In this document: positions 7,481 through 14,288 of the stretch, piece after piece
How positions within the stretch are numbered: the stretch's first letter is position 1
How the letters are laid out: each line of letters begins with the position of its first letter
Assembly: GCF_039928515.1 (NCBI RefSeq)
Contig: NZ_JBDSSZ010000201.1
Strand: one strand, 5' to 3'
Length of the DNA stretch: 21,316 nt
Origin: Capsulimonas sp039928515
GTDB lineage: Bacteria > Armatimonadota > Armatimonadia > Armatimonadales > Capsulimonadaceae
Notes under the pieces: generated by a model
Database searches by the model: none
Seen by the model: the letters and a program-made list of their open reading frames with translations, nothing else
Told to the model about the DNA's origin: nothing
Program-made: the position numbers and the translations under genes

Positions 7481-8311
7481 ATGCCCGATCCCTACATTCC
7501 CGGTTCCCAGGAAGGTATTCCCGCCAGCGCCCGCGGCCGCCTCGCCGCTATGCTCCCCGGCGCGAACAAAAAAGGTCTCTTCACCAGCGATCTCTCCGTC
7601 AATGAATTTCTCCTCGTCAAAGAAGTCGGCTTCGACCCCGTCGGCCTCGTCTTCGGCTCATCGATCTATCATATCGGCTGGCAGAAGCCCGCGCTCAACC
7701 AGAGCATGGAGCTGGACACGCTGACACAGGCCATGTACCACGCGCGGGATCTGGCGATGACGCGCATGGAGGAAGAAGCCGACATGCTGGGCGCCGACGG
7801 CATCGTGGGCGTCCGCCTAGAAATCGGCCGCCAGGAATGGGGCGAGAACCTCGCGGAGTTTGTCGCGGTCGGCACGGCGGTCAAGTCGCGCACCGGAGGC
7901 AACTTCCGGACACCGAATGGGCGTCCGTTCACCTCGGACCTCAGTGGACAGGACTTCTGGACACTCGCCAAGGCGGGCTACCGGCCGCTCTCCTTTGTAA
8001 TGGGCAACTGCGTCTACCATGTGGGTTACCAGGGGATCAAAGCTTGGTTCTCGCAGATCGGCCAAAACGTGGAGATGCCGACCTACACCCAGGCGATCTA
8101 CGACGCCCGCGAACTGTCCGTGGCGCGCATGCAGAGCGAAGCAGAACAGATCGGCGCGGACGGCGTCGTCGGCGCCTCCGTGCACGAAAACTCGCATGGC
8201 TGGGGCAGCCACGTCATCGAATACTTCGCCGTGGGCACCAGCGTCGTCTCCATCGGAACCGAGCACCACGTTCCCACCCCCAGCATGGTGCTGCCGCTGA
8301 TCGACCGATAG
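7481..8311 (+). CDS. Tandem YbjQ/DUF74 heavy-metal-binding-domain protein
   Basis: A 276-residue protein made of two copies of the YbjQ-type domain, roughly residues 29-133 and 143-255. Each copy opens with F-T-S-D-L-S and has the paired features GF/GY-x-P-x-x-x-V and A-R-D/E-L-x-x-x-R-M-x-x-E-A-x-x-x-GADG-V-G. Each closes with a strand ending F-x-A-V-G-T. YbjQ proteins form pentamers in crystal structures, and 'heavy-metal binding' is a family name with little direct proof. Here duplication would give a pseudo-higher-order ring. The ATG at 7481 was chosen over 7451 because AAAAAGGAG precedes it. It follows the 129-aa unknown gene and precedes a hairpin and a secreted-protein gene. Confidence 0.88.
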   Translation: MPDPYIPGSQEGIPASARGRLAAMLPGANKKGLFTSDLSVNEFLLVKEVGFDPVGLVFGSSIYHIGWQKPALNQSMELDTLTQAMYHARDLAMTRMEEEADMLGADGIVGVRLEIGRQEWGENLAEFVAVGTAVKSRTGGNFRTPNGRPFTSDLSGQDFWTLAKAGYRPLSFVMGNCVYHVGYQGIKAWFSQIGQNVEMPTYTQAIYDARELSVARMQSEAEQIGADGVVGASVHENSHGWGSHVIEYFAVGTSVVSIGTEHHVPTPSMVLPLIDR

Positions 8312-8342
8312 CAGGACTTTCCCCACGTCTCCGCGAACATCC

Positions 8343-8378
8343 TGGGTGGACGCACGCTGGCTCTCGGGCGTCCACCCA
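8343..8378 (+). other. Intergenic hairpin without T-run
   Basis: TGGGTGGACGC (8343-8353) pairs perfectly with GCGTCCACCCA (8368-8378) around a 14-base loop. No T-tract follows. A smaller hairpin, CCAAC with GTTGG, lies next to the ribosome-binding site of the following gene. It may be an mRNA processing or stability element between the YbjQ gene and the secreted-protein gene, or a weak terminator. Confidence 0.5.
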
Positions 8379-8403
8379 ACCCACTGTTGGAGGAGAGTCT
8401 GTT

Positions 8404-9456
8404 ATGCCCACTCAAATTTCAAAATACAAACTTCCCTGTTCGCTGGCGCTGATCGCCGCTGCGACGCTGCTTCCATCCATAAGCCACGCGGATGTGCGTT
8501 ATACGATGGAGATGAAGATGGCCGGCGCCAAAGCCGACACGGACGCGGGGGGGCCGGCGATGGACGGCTCCATGCGCACCACGACATTCCTGAAAGACAT
8601 GCGCGAGCGCGAAGAAACCGCGATGAACTTCGGGCCGATGAAAATGACCACCACGACAATCACCCAGTGCGACAAGCATCAGGAGATCAAGCTCGATTCC
8701 GATTTGAAAATCTACACGGTTTCCCCCATCGGATCATTGATGGCCGGAAGTTTGACGCCCTCCGAGTCAATGCGGCGACATAAAGCGGACGACCAGGGCG
8801 CCGGCGGCGGAACCGGCAAGATCACCATGACCTTCACGGCAAAGGAGCTGGAGAAGGAAAAGGTCGCCGATGTCATGGCGCGCCACGCCATGATCACCTT
8901 CCGCACGCAGTCCTCCGGATGCGCGGGGAACGACGACAACACGATGAAGATGGAGCTCTGGATGGCTCCAATCAAGGCGGGGCTCAACTGTCCCGAACGC
9001 TACGCCGAATCGCGCGTGGTCCCCAGCGCCAAAGGCTGCCAGATCACCCAGGAGATGAAGGGCGATATGACGGGCCTGCGCGACATGTTCGGCCTGATGT
9101 CCGTGAAACAGGTCTTTTATGACTCCAAGGACAAACCCCTCTTCACCCGCGAGCTGCGTGAACATTCGACCGCCACACTCGACGATGCACTGTTTGATGT
9201 CCCTTCGGACTACAAAAAAGTAACCGAAGACGAATTTAATAAGCAGCAGCAGCAAAAGATGATGAACTCGTTCATGAAGGGCGACAAAGCGCCTAAAGAC
9301 GACTCCGACGAAACGACGAACGAGACCGACACAACGGACGCGGACGCTACGGCGGAGGCCGCGAAGCAAGCGGCGGATCAGGCCATCGAAGCAGAAAAAG
9401 AGAAACAAAAAGAGAAGCCGAAGAAGAAGATCAAAATCCCTGGGCTTCCCTTCTAA
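8404..9456 (+). CDS. Secreted protein of unknown function, DUF4412-like
   Basis: A 350-residue exported protein. A signal peptide ends near residue 29 (ISHA before DVRYTMEM). The body begins with strands typical of proteins that follow an outer-membrane-lipoprotein-like fold (VRYTMEMKMAG, then REETAMNFGPMKMTTTTITQCDKHQEIKLDSDLKIYTV). This resembles DUF4412-type periplasmic proteins, though I hold that loosely. Four cysteines are present (QCDK, SGCAG, NCPE, GCQI), suggesting disulfides. After about residue 285 the chain becomes a highly charged tail rich in Asp/Thr, then Ala/Glu and Lys, ending in KPKKKIKIPGLPF. GGAGGAGAG precedes the ATG. A much longer in-frame ORF extends upstream to 7837, but that part lies antiphase inside the YbjQ gene and is not credible. 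Confidence 0.85.
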   Translation: MPTQISKYKLPCSLALIAAATLLPSISHADVRYTMEMKMAGAKADTDAGGPAMDGSMRTTTFLKDMREREETAMNFGPMKMTTTTITQCDKHQEIKLDSDLKIYTVSPIGSLMAGSLTPSESMRRHKADDQGAGGGTGKITMTFTAKELEKEKVADVMARHAMITFRTQSSGCAGNDDNTMKMELWMAPIKAGLNCPERYAESRVVPSAKGCQITQEMKGDMTGLRDMFGLMSVKQVFYDSKDKPLFTRELREHSTATLDDALFDVPSDYKKVTEDEFNKQQQQKMMNSFMKGDKAPKDDSDETTNETDTTDADATAEAAKQAADQAIEAEKEKQKEKPKKKIKIPGLPF

Positions 9457-9491
9457 AGTAAGCCTTTACACAAACCATAAGCACTCCACAC

Positions 9492-9522
9492 TAGGCTCTT
9501 TCCATATTTTGGAAGGAGCCTA
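9492..9522 (+). terminator. Rho-independent terminator
   Basis: TAGGCTCTTTCCA (9492-9504) pairs with TGGAAGGAGCCTA (9510-9522) with one G-T pair and a five-base loop, followed by TCTTATATTT. It sits between the secreted protein and the diguanylate cyclase. The symmetric stem could also act on the other strand. Confidence 0.8.
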
Positions 9523-9607
9523 TCTTATATTTGGAGGGCCTCCGCGAAGGAGAAAATAGTTCAGAAGATTCCATCATAAACATGGGATAATCTCGTGATC
9601 GCGAGAA

Positions 9608-11554
9608 ATGAAGACAAATGGGATCGTCTTCGGACTCGAGAAAAGGATCACGGCCGATTTGATGCAGATTGCTTCAAAATTCTACAAACAAGAGGCTCCT
9701 TCGAAGGATCGTATGGCGACGCGCCGCATCGCCGATGATCCTGATGGACGCTCTTTCGAAGCGGCGGATGAGCCACAGTTCTCTCGGCGGCAGCGCCCCG
9801 GCGCCAATCGCCCAATTTGGGTTCTGTGCGGAGTCATTTTTATTGGCCTGTCGCTGCTGGCGATCCAGCACGATCATATGATGTCGCCCCAAGCGCCGCG
9901 CCTGCTGTTTCTGCTGTTTACAGCGCTGAGCGTCCTGTCGGTCCTCTTTCCGGCAAGCGGCCCGCGCGGCCAGAGGGTCGTCACGCTGCCCGGCATCGGT
10001 CTGGGCGCCATGCTGCTGCTGCCCCCGTTTGCCGCCGTAGTCCCGCTCCTTCTTGCGAACGCCGTTTACGCCGCCACGCGCGACATCTCCTCGGCGCGCC
10101 GAGGAGCGCTGGACCGCGGCGCGTGGCTTGCGCTCGCCACGCTGGTCTCCGGCGGCTTTTACCACTCGCTGGCCGGGGATCTCGCGCAGCGCGCGGCGGA
10201 CGACCCGACGCCGGCGCCTTTCATCCCGCAAATCGCCTTCGCCTGTCTTCTCTACAGTGCGATTTACGTCCTCGGACGCCAGATCAACCTTCCCTTCGTA
10301 CAGCCCGTCCAGCAGGCGACGCGTTCGCGCACGGCGACGGATTGGCGGCTCGAAGCCCTGGCGCTGACCGCCTGCGCTCCCGTGGCGCTGATGATGGTTT
10401 TGACCTATCACGCCTCGCATAACATCGGCGATGTCGCCCTCTGCGCGTGCCTGATGATTCTGCTCGCCCTCATCGCCCATTACGGCTTCGAGGTCGCCAT
10501 GCTGCGTGAGCAGGTCGACGCCATGGAGAAACTGAGCGCGGTCACGCTCTCGCAAACGAACCCACACCGACTGACCGAGCGGTTCCTCCAGCTTTCCGCG
10601 CGGCTGATCGCCTGCGACCGGGCGACCCTGTGGCTGACCGACGAAACACAGCCGCGCCTGGAGCGTGTCAGCCGACAAGGCGGATCGTCCGGCTCCGTGC
10701 CGAACGCCTGCCGTCTCTCAAGCTCTATCAGCACCATTCGATTCGGTGAAGGCTTGATCGGTAAGGCCGCCGACCGCCAGGCCCCACAGATTATCCGAGA
10801 AGGAGCGCGTGGCGGGGCGCGGGACGAATCCACGTTCTGCCTTCTGCTCGTGCCCTTGGTGGTCGGTGGCGAGACAATCGGCGTGGCGCAGTACGAGCGG
10901 GACGCCCCACAGTCCTACACCGTTCGGGACATCGCCCGAGTCCGGTCGCTGGCGACACAGACCGCGACGACGCTCGCGAACATCCGAATGCATCAGGACG
11001 TTTACAATCAATCAGTCACGGACGAGCTAACGGGGCTCTACAACCGCCGCCATATCACCTCAGTACTGCTCACCGAACACCGCCGCGCCGAGCGGTATGG
11101 CCATGCGATCTCCATGATCCTGCTGGATGTCGACGGCTTCAAGATTTACAACGATACCTACGGACACCCACAAGGCGACGTCCTCCTCAAACGTCTCTCG
11201 GCGCTGCTGCGTGAAAATGTCCGAAGTGTGGACATCGTCGGCCGCTGGGGAGGCGAAGAGTTCATCATCGTCATGCCCGAAACGCCCAAGGAAGAAGCGT
11301 GGCGCACCGCCGAGCGCCTGCGAATCGCCGTCGCCTCCGCCGTCTTTCCCGGCCACCCGGATGACGAAGACGAACGGGTCTACAAAACCATCAGTCTCGG
11401 CGTCGCCACCTTCCCGGACGACACCCAAGACATGCAGACCCTCATCGCCATGGCGGACCAGGCCCTCTACCGCGCCAAACACGGCGGGCGCAACCAGATT
11501 GTCGTCGCCGGCGCACAAAGCAGCGGCCAGCACTCAGAAAACGCGGCGGCGTAA
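9608..11554 (+). CDS. Membrane-anchored GAF-GGDEF diguanylate cyclase
   Basis: A 648-residue protein predicted to make cyclic-di-GMP from two GTP. Order: a polar N-terminal tail (1-68), about seven hydrophobic segments between 70 and 298 forming a membrane sensor, a short helical linker, a GAF domain (about 318-465) and GGDEF (about 470-630). The catalytic motif is GGEEF (548-552) and an RxxD inhibitory site (RSVD, 539-542) lies five residues before it, so it should be active and product-inhibited. The metal site DVDGFKIYND is intact. Start choice is open: the ATG at 9608 has a GATAAT sixteen bases upstream but a poor ribosome site, while the in-frame ATG at 9713 is preceded by AAGGA at good spacing and would give a 613-residue protein. 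A terminator isolates it from the upstream gene. Confidence 0.93.
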   Translation: MKTNGIVFGLEKRITADLMQIASKFYKQEAPSKDRMATRRIADDPDGRSFEAADEPQFSRRQRPGANRPIWVLCGVIFIGLSLLAIQHDHMMSPQAPRLLFLLFTALSVLSVLFPASGPRGQRVVTLPGIGLGAMLLLPPFAAVVPLLLANAVYAATRDISSARRGALDRGAWLALATLVSGGFYHSLAGDLAQRAADDPTPAPFIPQIAFACLLYSAIYVLGRQINLPFVQPVQQATRSRTATDWRLEALALTACAPVALMMVLTYHASHNIGDVALCACLMILLALIAHYGFEVAMLREQVDAMEKLSAVTLSQTNPHRLTERFLQLSARLIACDRATLWLTDETQPRLERVSRQGGSSGSVPNACRLSSSISTIRFGEGLIGKAADRQAPQIIREGARGGARDESTFCLLLVPLVVGGETIGVAQYERDAPQSYTVRDIARVRSLATQTATTLANIRMHQDVYNQSVTDELTGLYNRRHITSVLLTEHRRAERYGHAISMILLDVDGFKIYNDTYGHPQGDVLLKRLSALLRENVRSVDIVGRWGGEEFIIVMPETPKEEAWRTAERLRIAVASAVFPGHPDDEDERVYKTISLGVATFPDDTQDMQTLIAMADQALYRAKHGGRNQIVVAGAQSSGQHSENAAA

Positions 11555-11557
11555 GAT

Positions 11558-11580
11558 CGGGTTATATCGGGTATATCGGG
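11558..11580. repeat. Short tandem ATATCGGGT repeat
   Basis: Just after the cyclase stop the sequence reads ATCGGG, then TATATCGGG twice in tandem. It is short and may be chance or slippage. It is the only notable content of the 88-base gap besides a TATGAT (11604-11609) that could be a -10 box for the next gene. Confidence 0.45.
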
Positions 11581-11642
11581 AACAAATCAGCTCGCGTTTG
11601 CGCTATGATATCTAGCTCTTACGTTTTGCTGCAAGGTGTTCT

Positions 11643-12701
11643 ATGTTCAAATCCCGTACGATTCCAACTCTCGCCGCCGCGCTGTTCCTTTTCGCGCTCC
11701 CCTTCACGGCGGCGCACGCCAAGGCCGCGCACTCGCAGGGCATGCACGGCGACGCTCGGTTTGAGTACCATGGCTCGGTCTTTACCCAGTTCCTCGTCGA
11801 CTCCTACAAAGAAAACGGCCAGTCCGACCCACACCAGTTTTATGCTTGGCTTGATCAGGCGTCCAAGCCGTTTCTGGAGAACGAAGAAACGCTGCCGGCG
11901 GCTTTGGAGACGAAGCGCGCGGAGCTTGCGCGCATTTCCGACCCCAAATTGAAAGCTGCAAAGGAGATGGAGATCGGCGCGTGGACACACAAGCTGATCA
12001 AAAAGGCCATCCCGAAGTTCAGCCTCGATCGCGGCTACGACTTTACCAATACCGTGACGTACGGTGAGCGCCAGTGCTTCCTTCAGTCCGTGCTGATCGC
12101 TGGCCTGCTGCAAAAGATGGGCATGGACGCCGGTGTCGTCATGGTCGCCCGCAATATGGTCGGACAGACCACCAACAACGGGCATGCCTCCGCCGTCCTG
12201 CGGCTCTCGAACGGAAAGGATGTGCTTGTGGACGCCTCCGAGCCGGAGCCGTTCGCCCGCCACCAGGGCCTGTTCGCATTCAACACCGCCAAGTCCGCAT
12301 CCCAATATATCAACCCAAATTTCGAGGGCGCCAGCGGCGTCATCCTTTCGTACCGAGGCCAGCCGAATAACGCCAAGGTCGCGACGGCGCAGGTTCGAAC
12401 GCTCAGCGTCCCCTTCCTGCGATCGCAGTTCGAATACTACCGCGGCGAGCGCACCGTCGGCGGCCTGATCCTGACTCCCCTGACGGCGCAGGGCCTCGCG
12501 ACCGAAGAAAGCCGTCTGAAAAAAGCCGTGCGCCTCTGTCCGCAGAACCCGCTGGCCGTCTACATGCTCGGACGCGTTTCCATGCGCATGGGCAAAAAGG
12601 ACGCCGCCAAAGCGCAGCTGACGGCCGCGAATGCGCTCTATACCCGCGCCGGGTGGGTGCCCGCCGGCATGACCGACGCTTACCGGCAGGCGCATCGTTA
12701 A
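11643..12701 (+). CDS. Secreted protein with transglutaminase-like Cys-His-Asp pattern and TPR-like tail
   Basis: A 352-residue exported protein with a signal peptide ending near residue 26 (AAHA before KAAHSQ). The middle looks like the transglutaminase-like/papain-fold superfamily: Cys145 in GERQCFLQSVLIAGLLQKMGMDA at a helix start, His181 in NNGHASAVLRL at a strand start, and Asp197 in DVLVDASEPEP at the next strand. This is the spacing and context of a Cys-His-Asp triad. The C-terminal 50 residues (AVRLCPQNPLAVYMLGRVSMRMGKKDAAKAQLTAANALY) read as a TPR-like helical pair. AAGGTG precedes the ATG. A strong terminator follows. Cleavage or crosslinking activity is inferred from the pattern; a dead relative is possible. 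Confidence 0.75.
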   Translation: MFKSRTIPTLAAALFLFALPFTAAHAKAAHSQGMHGDARFEYHGSVFTQFLVDSYKENGQSDPHQFYAWLDQASKPFLENEETLPAALETKRAELARISDPKLKAAKEMEIGAWTHKLIKKAIPKFSLDRGYDFTNTVTYGERQCFLQSVLIAGLLQKMGMDAGVVMVARNMVGQTTNNGHASAVLRLSNGKDVLVDASEPEPFARHQGLFAFNTAKSASQYINPNFEGASGVILSYRGQPNNAKVATAQVRTLSVPFLRSQFEYYRGERTVGGLILTPLTAQGLATEESRLKKAVRLCPQNPLAVYMLGRVSMRMGKKDAAKAQLTAANALYTRAGWVPAGMTDAYRQAHR

Positions 12702-12737
12702 CCTTTGGCGCAAATCGCCAACCTTTTCACCCCACTC

Positions 12738-12770
12738 GCCCCGGAGAGAATTCTCTCCGGGGCTTTTTTT
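12738..12770 (+). terminator. Strong rho-independent terminator
   Basis: A perfect 26-base palindrome (12738-12763, arms GCCCCGGAGAG and CTCTCCGGGGC, AATT centre) is followed by seven T residues (12764-12770). It ends the transglutaminase-like gene. Confidence 0.93.
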
Positions 12771-12787
12771 GTCGCCGAAAATAATGC

Positions 12788-12816
12788 TTGACATCACCTT
12801 TAAAAAGCGACATAAT
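12788..12816 (+). promoter_or_regulatory. Consensus sigma70-type promoter
   Basis: TTGACA (12788-12793) and CATAAT (12811-12816) are separated by exactly 17 bases. The expected start near 12823 gives a leader of about 75 bases before the GTG of the YezD-like gene. It lies directly after the upstream terminator. Confidence 0.82.
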
Positions 12817-12840
12817 AGCCCGTAATAAGTTTTGCTATAA

Positions 12841-13100
12841 ATTTACTAGTATTTAACGCGCCGCTGAGAGCCGGCGATCGGGAAAGGAGCAACGCGGTGC
12901 ATCAGCAAAAGCCGGGAATTCTCAATGGCAAAGCGCCGCAGCCGGCGACGGCGGTGGAAATTCCTCTTCAGAAGATTCAAGAAGCGGTCGCAAGCATCCG
13001 ATTTGGCACAGTACAGATCATCATTCAGGATGGCCGAGTCGTGCAGATCGATAAGACCGAAAAAATTCGTCTTGTTTAATTCTCGAAAAGACTAGTAAAT
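12841..13100. repeat. 10-base inverted repeats flanking the YezD-like gene
   Basis: ATTTACTAGT at 12841-12850 recurs as its exact reverse complement, ACTAGTAAAT, at 13091-13100, one on each side of the small gene. They could be operator half-sites or the trace of a small inserted cassette; chance is possible for this AT-rich motif. Confidence 0.4.
12897..13079 (+). CDS. YezD-family small protein (DUF2292)
   Basis: A 60-residue protein. The C-terminal half, IQEAVASIRFGTVQIIIQDG and then RVVQIDKTEKIRL, matches the YezD/DUF2292 pattern of a helix, G-x-V-x-I-x-x-QDG-x-VVQI and a terminal EKIRL. Family members are short cytoplasmic proteins of unknown function, in some Firmicutes near sulfur-assimilation genes. 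No such genes are adjacent here, although a sulfite-oxidase-fold enzyme is encoded at 14289-15224. The start is GTG, supported by AAAGGAG at 12883-12889 with seven bases of spacing. Transcription should come from the consensus promoter at 12788. No terminator follows, so read-through into the prepilin leader is possible. Confidence 0.85.
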   Translation: MHQQKPGILNGKAPQPATAVEIPLQKIQEAVASIRFGTVQIIIQDGRVVQIDKTEKIRLV

Positions 13101-13112
13101 CACTATCATTAG

Positions 13113-13121
13113 TGGTATACT
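13113..13121 (+). promoter_or_regulatory. Extended -10 promoter for the prepilin leader
   Basis: TGGTATACT (13113-13121) combines a TG extension with the -10 TATACT. No good -35 box is seen 17 bases upstream, as is common for extended -10 promoters. A start near 13128 would give a leader of about 200 bases. A small inverted repeat, CACTA and TAGTG (13101-13105, 13110-13114), overlaps its upstream edge and may be an operator. Confidence 0.55.
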
Positions 13122-13146
13122 GTCTTTAATAAAATGATGTGGCTGA

Positions 13147-13256
13147 CTCGTCAACGAGAGGCCCCGCAGACGCCAGGCGAATAACTATCCATCGCCAATG
13201 GCTTGCGGGGCCTTGTCGCGTCTATGAACCTCCCGGCGCTTCGCCGCGCCGGGAGG
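13147..13256 (+). ncRNA. Structured 5' leader: three successive hairpins
   Basis: Three hairpins can form in the leader RNA. (1) CTCG/CGAG with a TCAA loop (13147-13158). (2) A long stem, 13159-13168 with 13204-13213 (10 bp), continuing through GCCA (13172-13175)/TGGC (13199-13202) and GGCGA (13176-13180)/TCGCC (13192-13196) around an 11-base loop. (3) 13229-13239 with 13246-13256 (11 bp, loop TTCGCC). None is followed by a T-run, so they are not ordinary terminators. They lie between a promoter and the prepilin ribosome site, as a cis-regulatory RNA would. I do not recognise a known riboswitch class. Confidence 0.5.
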
Positions 13257-13324
13257 CAAAAGCCGGCAAGAACGCATGGAGCCGTCATTTATTCGTTCGT
13301 ACTATTACCAAGGAGATCACCCAA

Positions 13325-14158
13325 ATGTCCAATGTCCGATCCTCCCGCAAGGGCTTTACCCTCATTGAGTTGCTCGTTGTCATCGCTATTATCGCGATTC
13401 TCGCTGCTATCTTGTTCCCCGTCTTTGCCCAGGCCCGCGAAAAGGCCCGCTCCGCCACAGACGTCAGCAACCTCAAGCAGCTCGGTCTCGCCACGCTCCA
13501 GTATCTGCAAGACAATGACGAGCGTTTCTTCCCAACCGTCACCGAGCGCGAGGCGCCGGCGGGCGCGGTCAACGATCCCGTCTCAGCGGCCGTCTTCAGC
13601 ATCCGCGGTCGCCTGGAGCCGTATATCAAGGGCGGCCTGAAGACCAGCCAGGGCGGCAATATCTGGCGCGATCCTTCCGCCACCGTCGCATGGCCCTCCC
13701 CGCAGCCGCTTTCCGGTCCGACCAGCGCGAACGTCTACTGGCCCAACGACTACGGCTTCAACATTAACGAAGGCAACACCAATGCGGACGGCACGCCCGG
13801 CGCCAGCGCAGCGGCGGTCACCTACTTCCAGACGGCGCATGGCGCAAACATCGGCGTCAACAAAGACACTACCCTCGCGGCGCTCAATAGCCCGGCGAAC
13901 CTGATTCTGATCGGCGATACGCAGCGCGCCGATAGCACCGTCTCACGCGGATCGCTGACTCCCCAGTATCTCCTGGGCAACACCGCAAACTCCGTCTCAC
14001 TTGATCCGGCGTGGACGAACTTGAACTCGCAGGCGGCGCTCCACGCCCGCCACCAAGGCCGCGCCAATGTCGGCTTCGCCGACGGCCATGTCAAGTCCGT
14101 CATCCCCGTCCAGACATACATCGACGACACGCACAACAACTGGGATCGCTCGCTCTAA
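13325..14158 (+). CDS. Type IV prepilin-like protein with H-X9-DG motif
   Basis: A 277-residue pseudopilin. The prepilin peptidase site is RKG/FTLIELLVV, followed by a single hydrophobic helix (about 11-32) and then FPVFAQAREKAR, a run typical of Armatimonadota pseudopilins. The C-terminal motif H-Q-G-R-A-N-V-G-F-A-D-G fits the 'prepilin-type processing-associated H-X9-DG' family. Members are abundant in Planctomycetes, Lentisphaerae and Armatimonadota, with unproven roles in secretion or surface structures. The start at 13325 is fixed by AAGGAG nine bases upstream and by the short basic leader peptide; an upstream extension of the frame to 13139 covers the structured leader and is not used. 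A terminator follows. Confidence 0.93.
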   Translation: MSNVRSSRKGFTLIELLVVIAIIAILAAILFPVFAQAREKARSATDVSNLKQLGLATLQYLQDNDERFFPTVTEREAPAGAVNDPVSAAVFSIRGRLEPYIKGGLKTSQGGNIWRDPSATVAWPSPQPLSGPTSANVYWPNDYGFNINEGNTNADGTPGASAAAVTYFQTAHGANIGVNKDTTLAALNSPANLILIGDTQRADSTVSRGSLTPQYLLGNTANSVSLDPAWTNLNSQAALHARHQGRANVGFADGHVKSVIPVQTYIDDTHNNWDRSL

Positions 14159-14209
14159 TTCGATTAGTTTCGACCCCTCCGCCCCAATAATGGGGAACTC
14201 GGACACGAT

Positions 14210-14258
14210 TTCGGCCCGCCGTTTCTCCCTTCCCCGGAGACGGCGGGCCGAATATTTT
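14210..14258 (+). terminator. Rho-independent terminator, possibly bidirectional
   Basis: TTCGGCCCGCCGT (14210-14222) pairs perfectly with ACGGCGGGCCGAA (14240-14252). The loop contains a further TCTCC/GGAGA pair, and TATTTT follows. It separates the prepilin from the convergent sulfite-oxidase-fold gene and may serve both. A small hairpin (CCCCA 14182-14186, TGGGG 14191-14195) lies just before it. Confidence 0.85.
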
Positions 14259-14288
14259 GTCAGAACGCTTTTCCACGCCCAACAAGCG

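Noticed and set aside
7837..8403. Upstream in-frame extension of the secreted protein gene at 8404
   Set aside because: It overlaps the YbjQ gene in another frame, is Arg/Pro-rich shadow sequence, and the signal peptide and GGAGGAGAG fix the start at 8404.
11619..12797. A 392-codon minus-strand frame covering the transglutaminase-like gene and its terminator
   Set aside because: It would have to be translated through the strong terminator hairpin, and the plus strand has a signal peptide and a ribosome site.
13147..13256. Cyclic-di-GMP riboswitch (class I) in the prepilin leader
   Set aside because: A GGAGGCAAAAGCC stretch vaguely recalls part of the class I core, but the matching first half and the tetraloop-receptor arrangement are absent.
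13139..13324. Upstream GTG extension of the prepilin gene
   Set aside because: It would translate the hairpin leader. AAGGAG and the short basic prepilin leader support the ATG at 13325.
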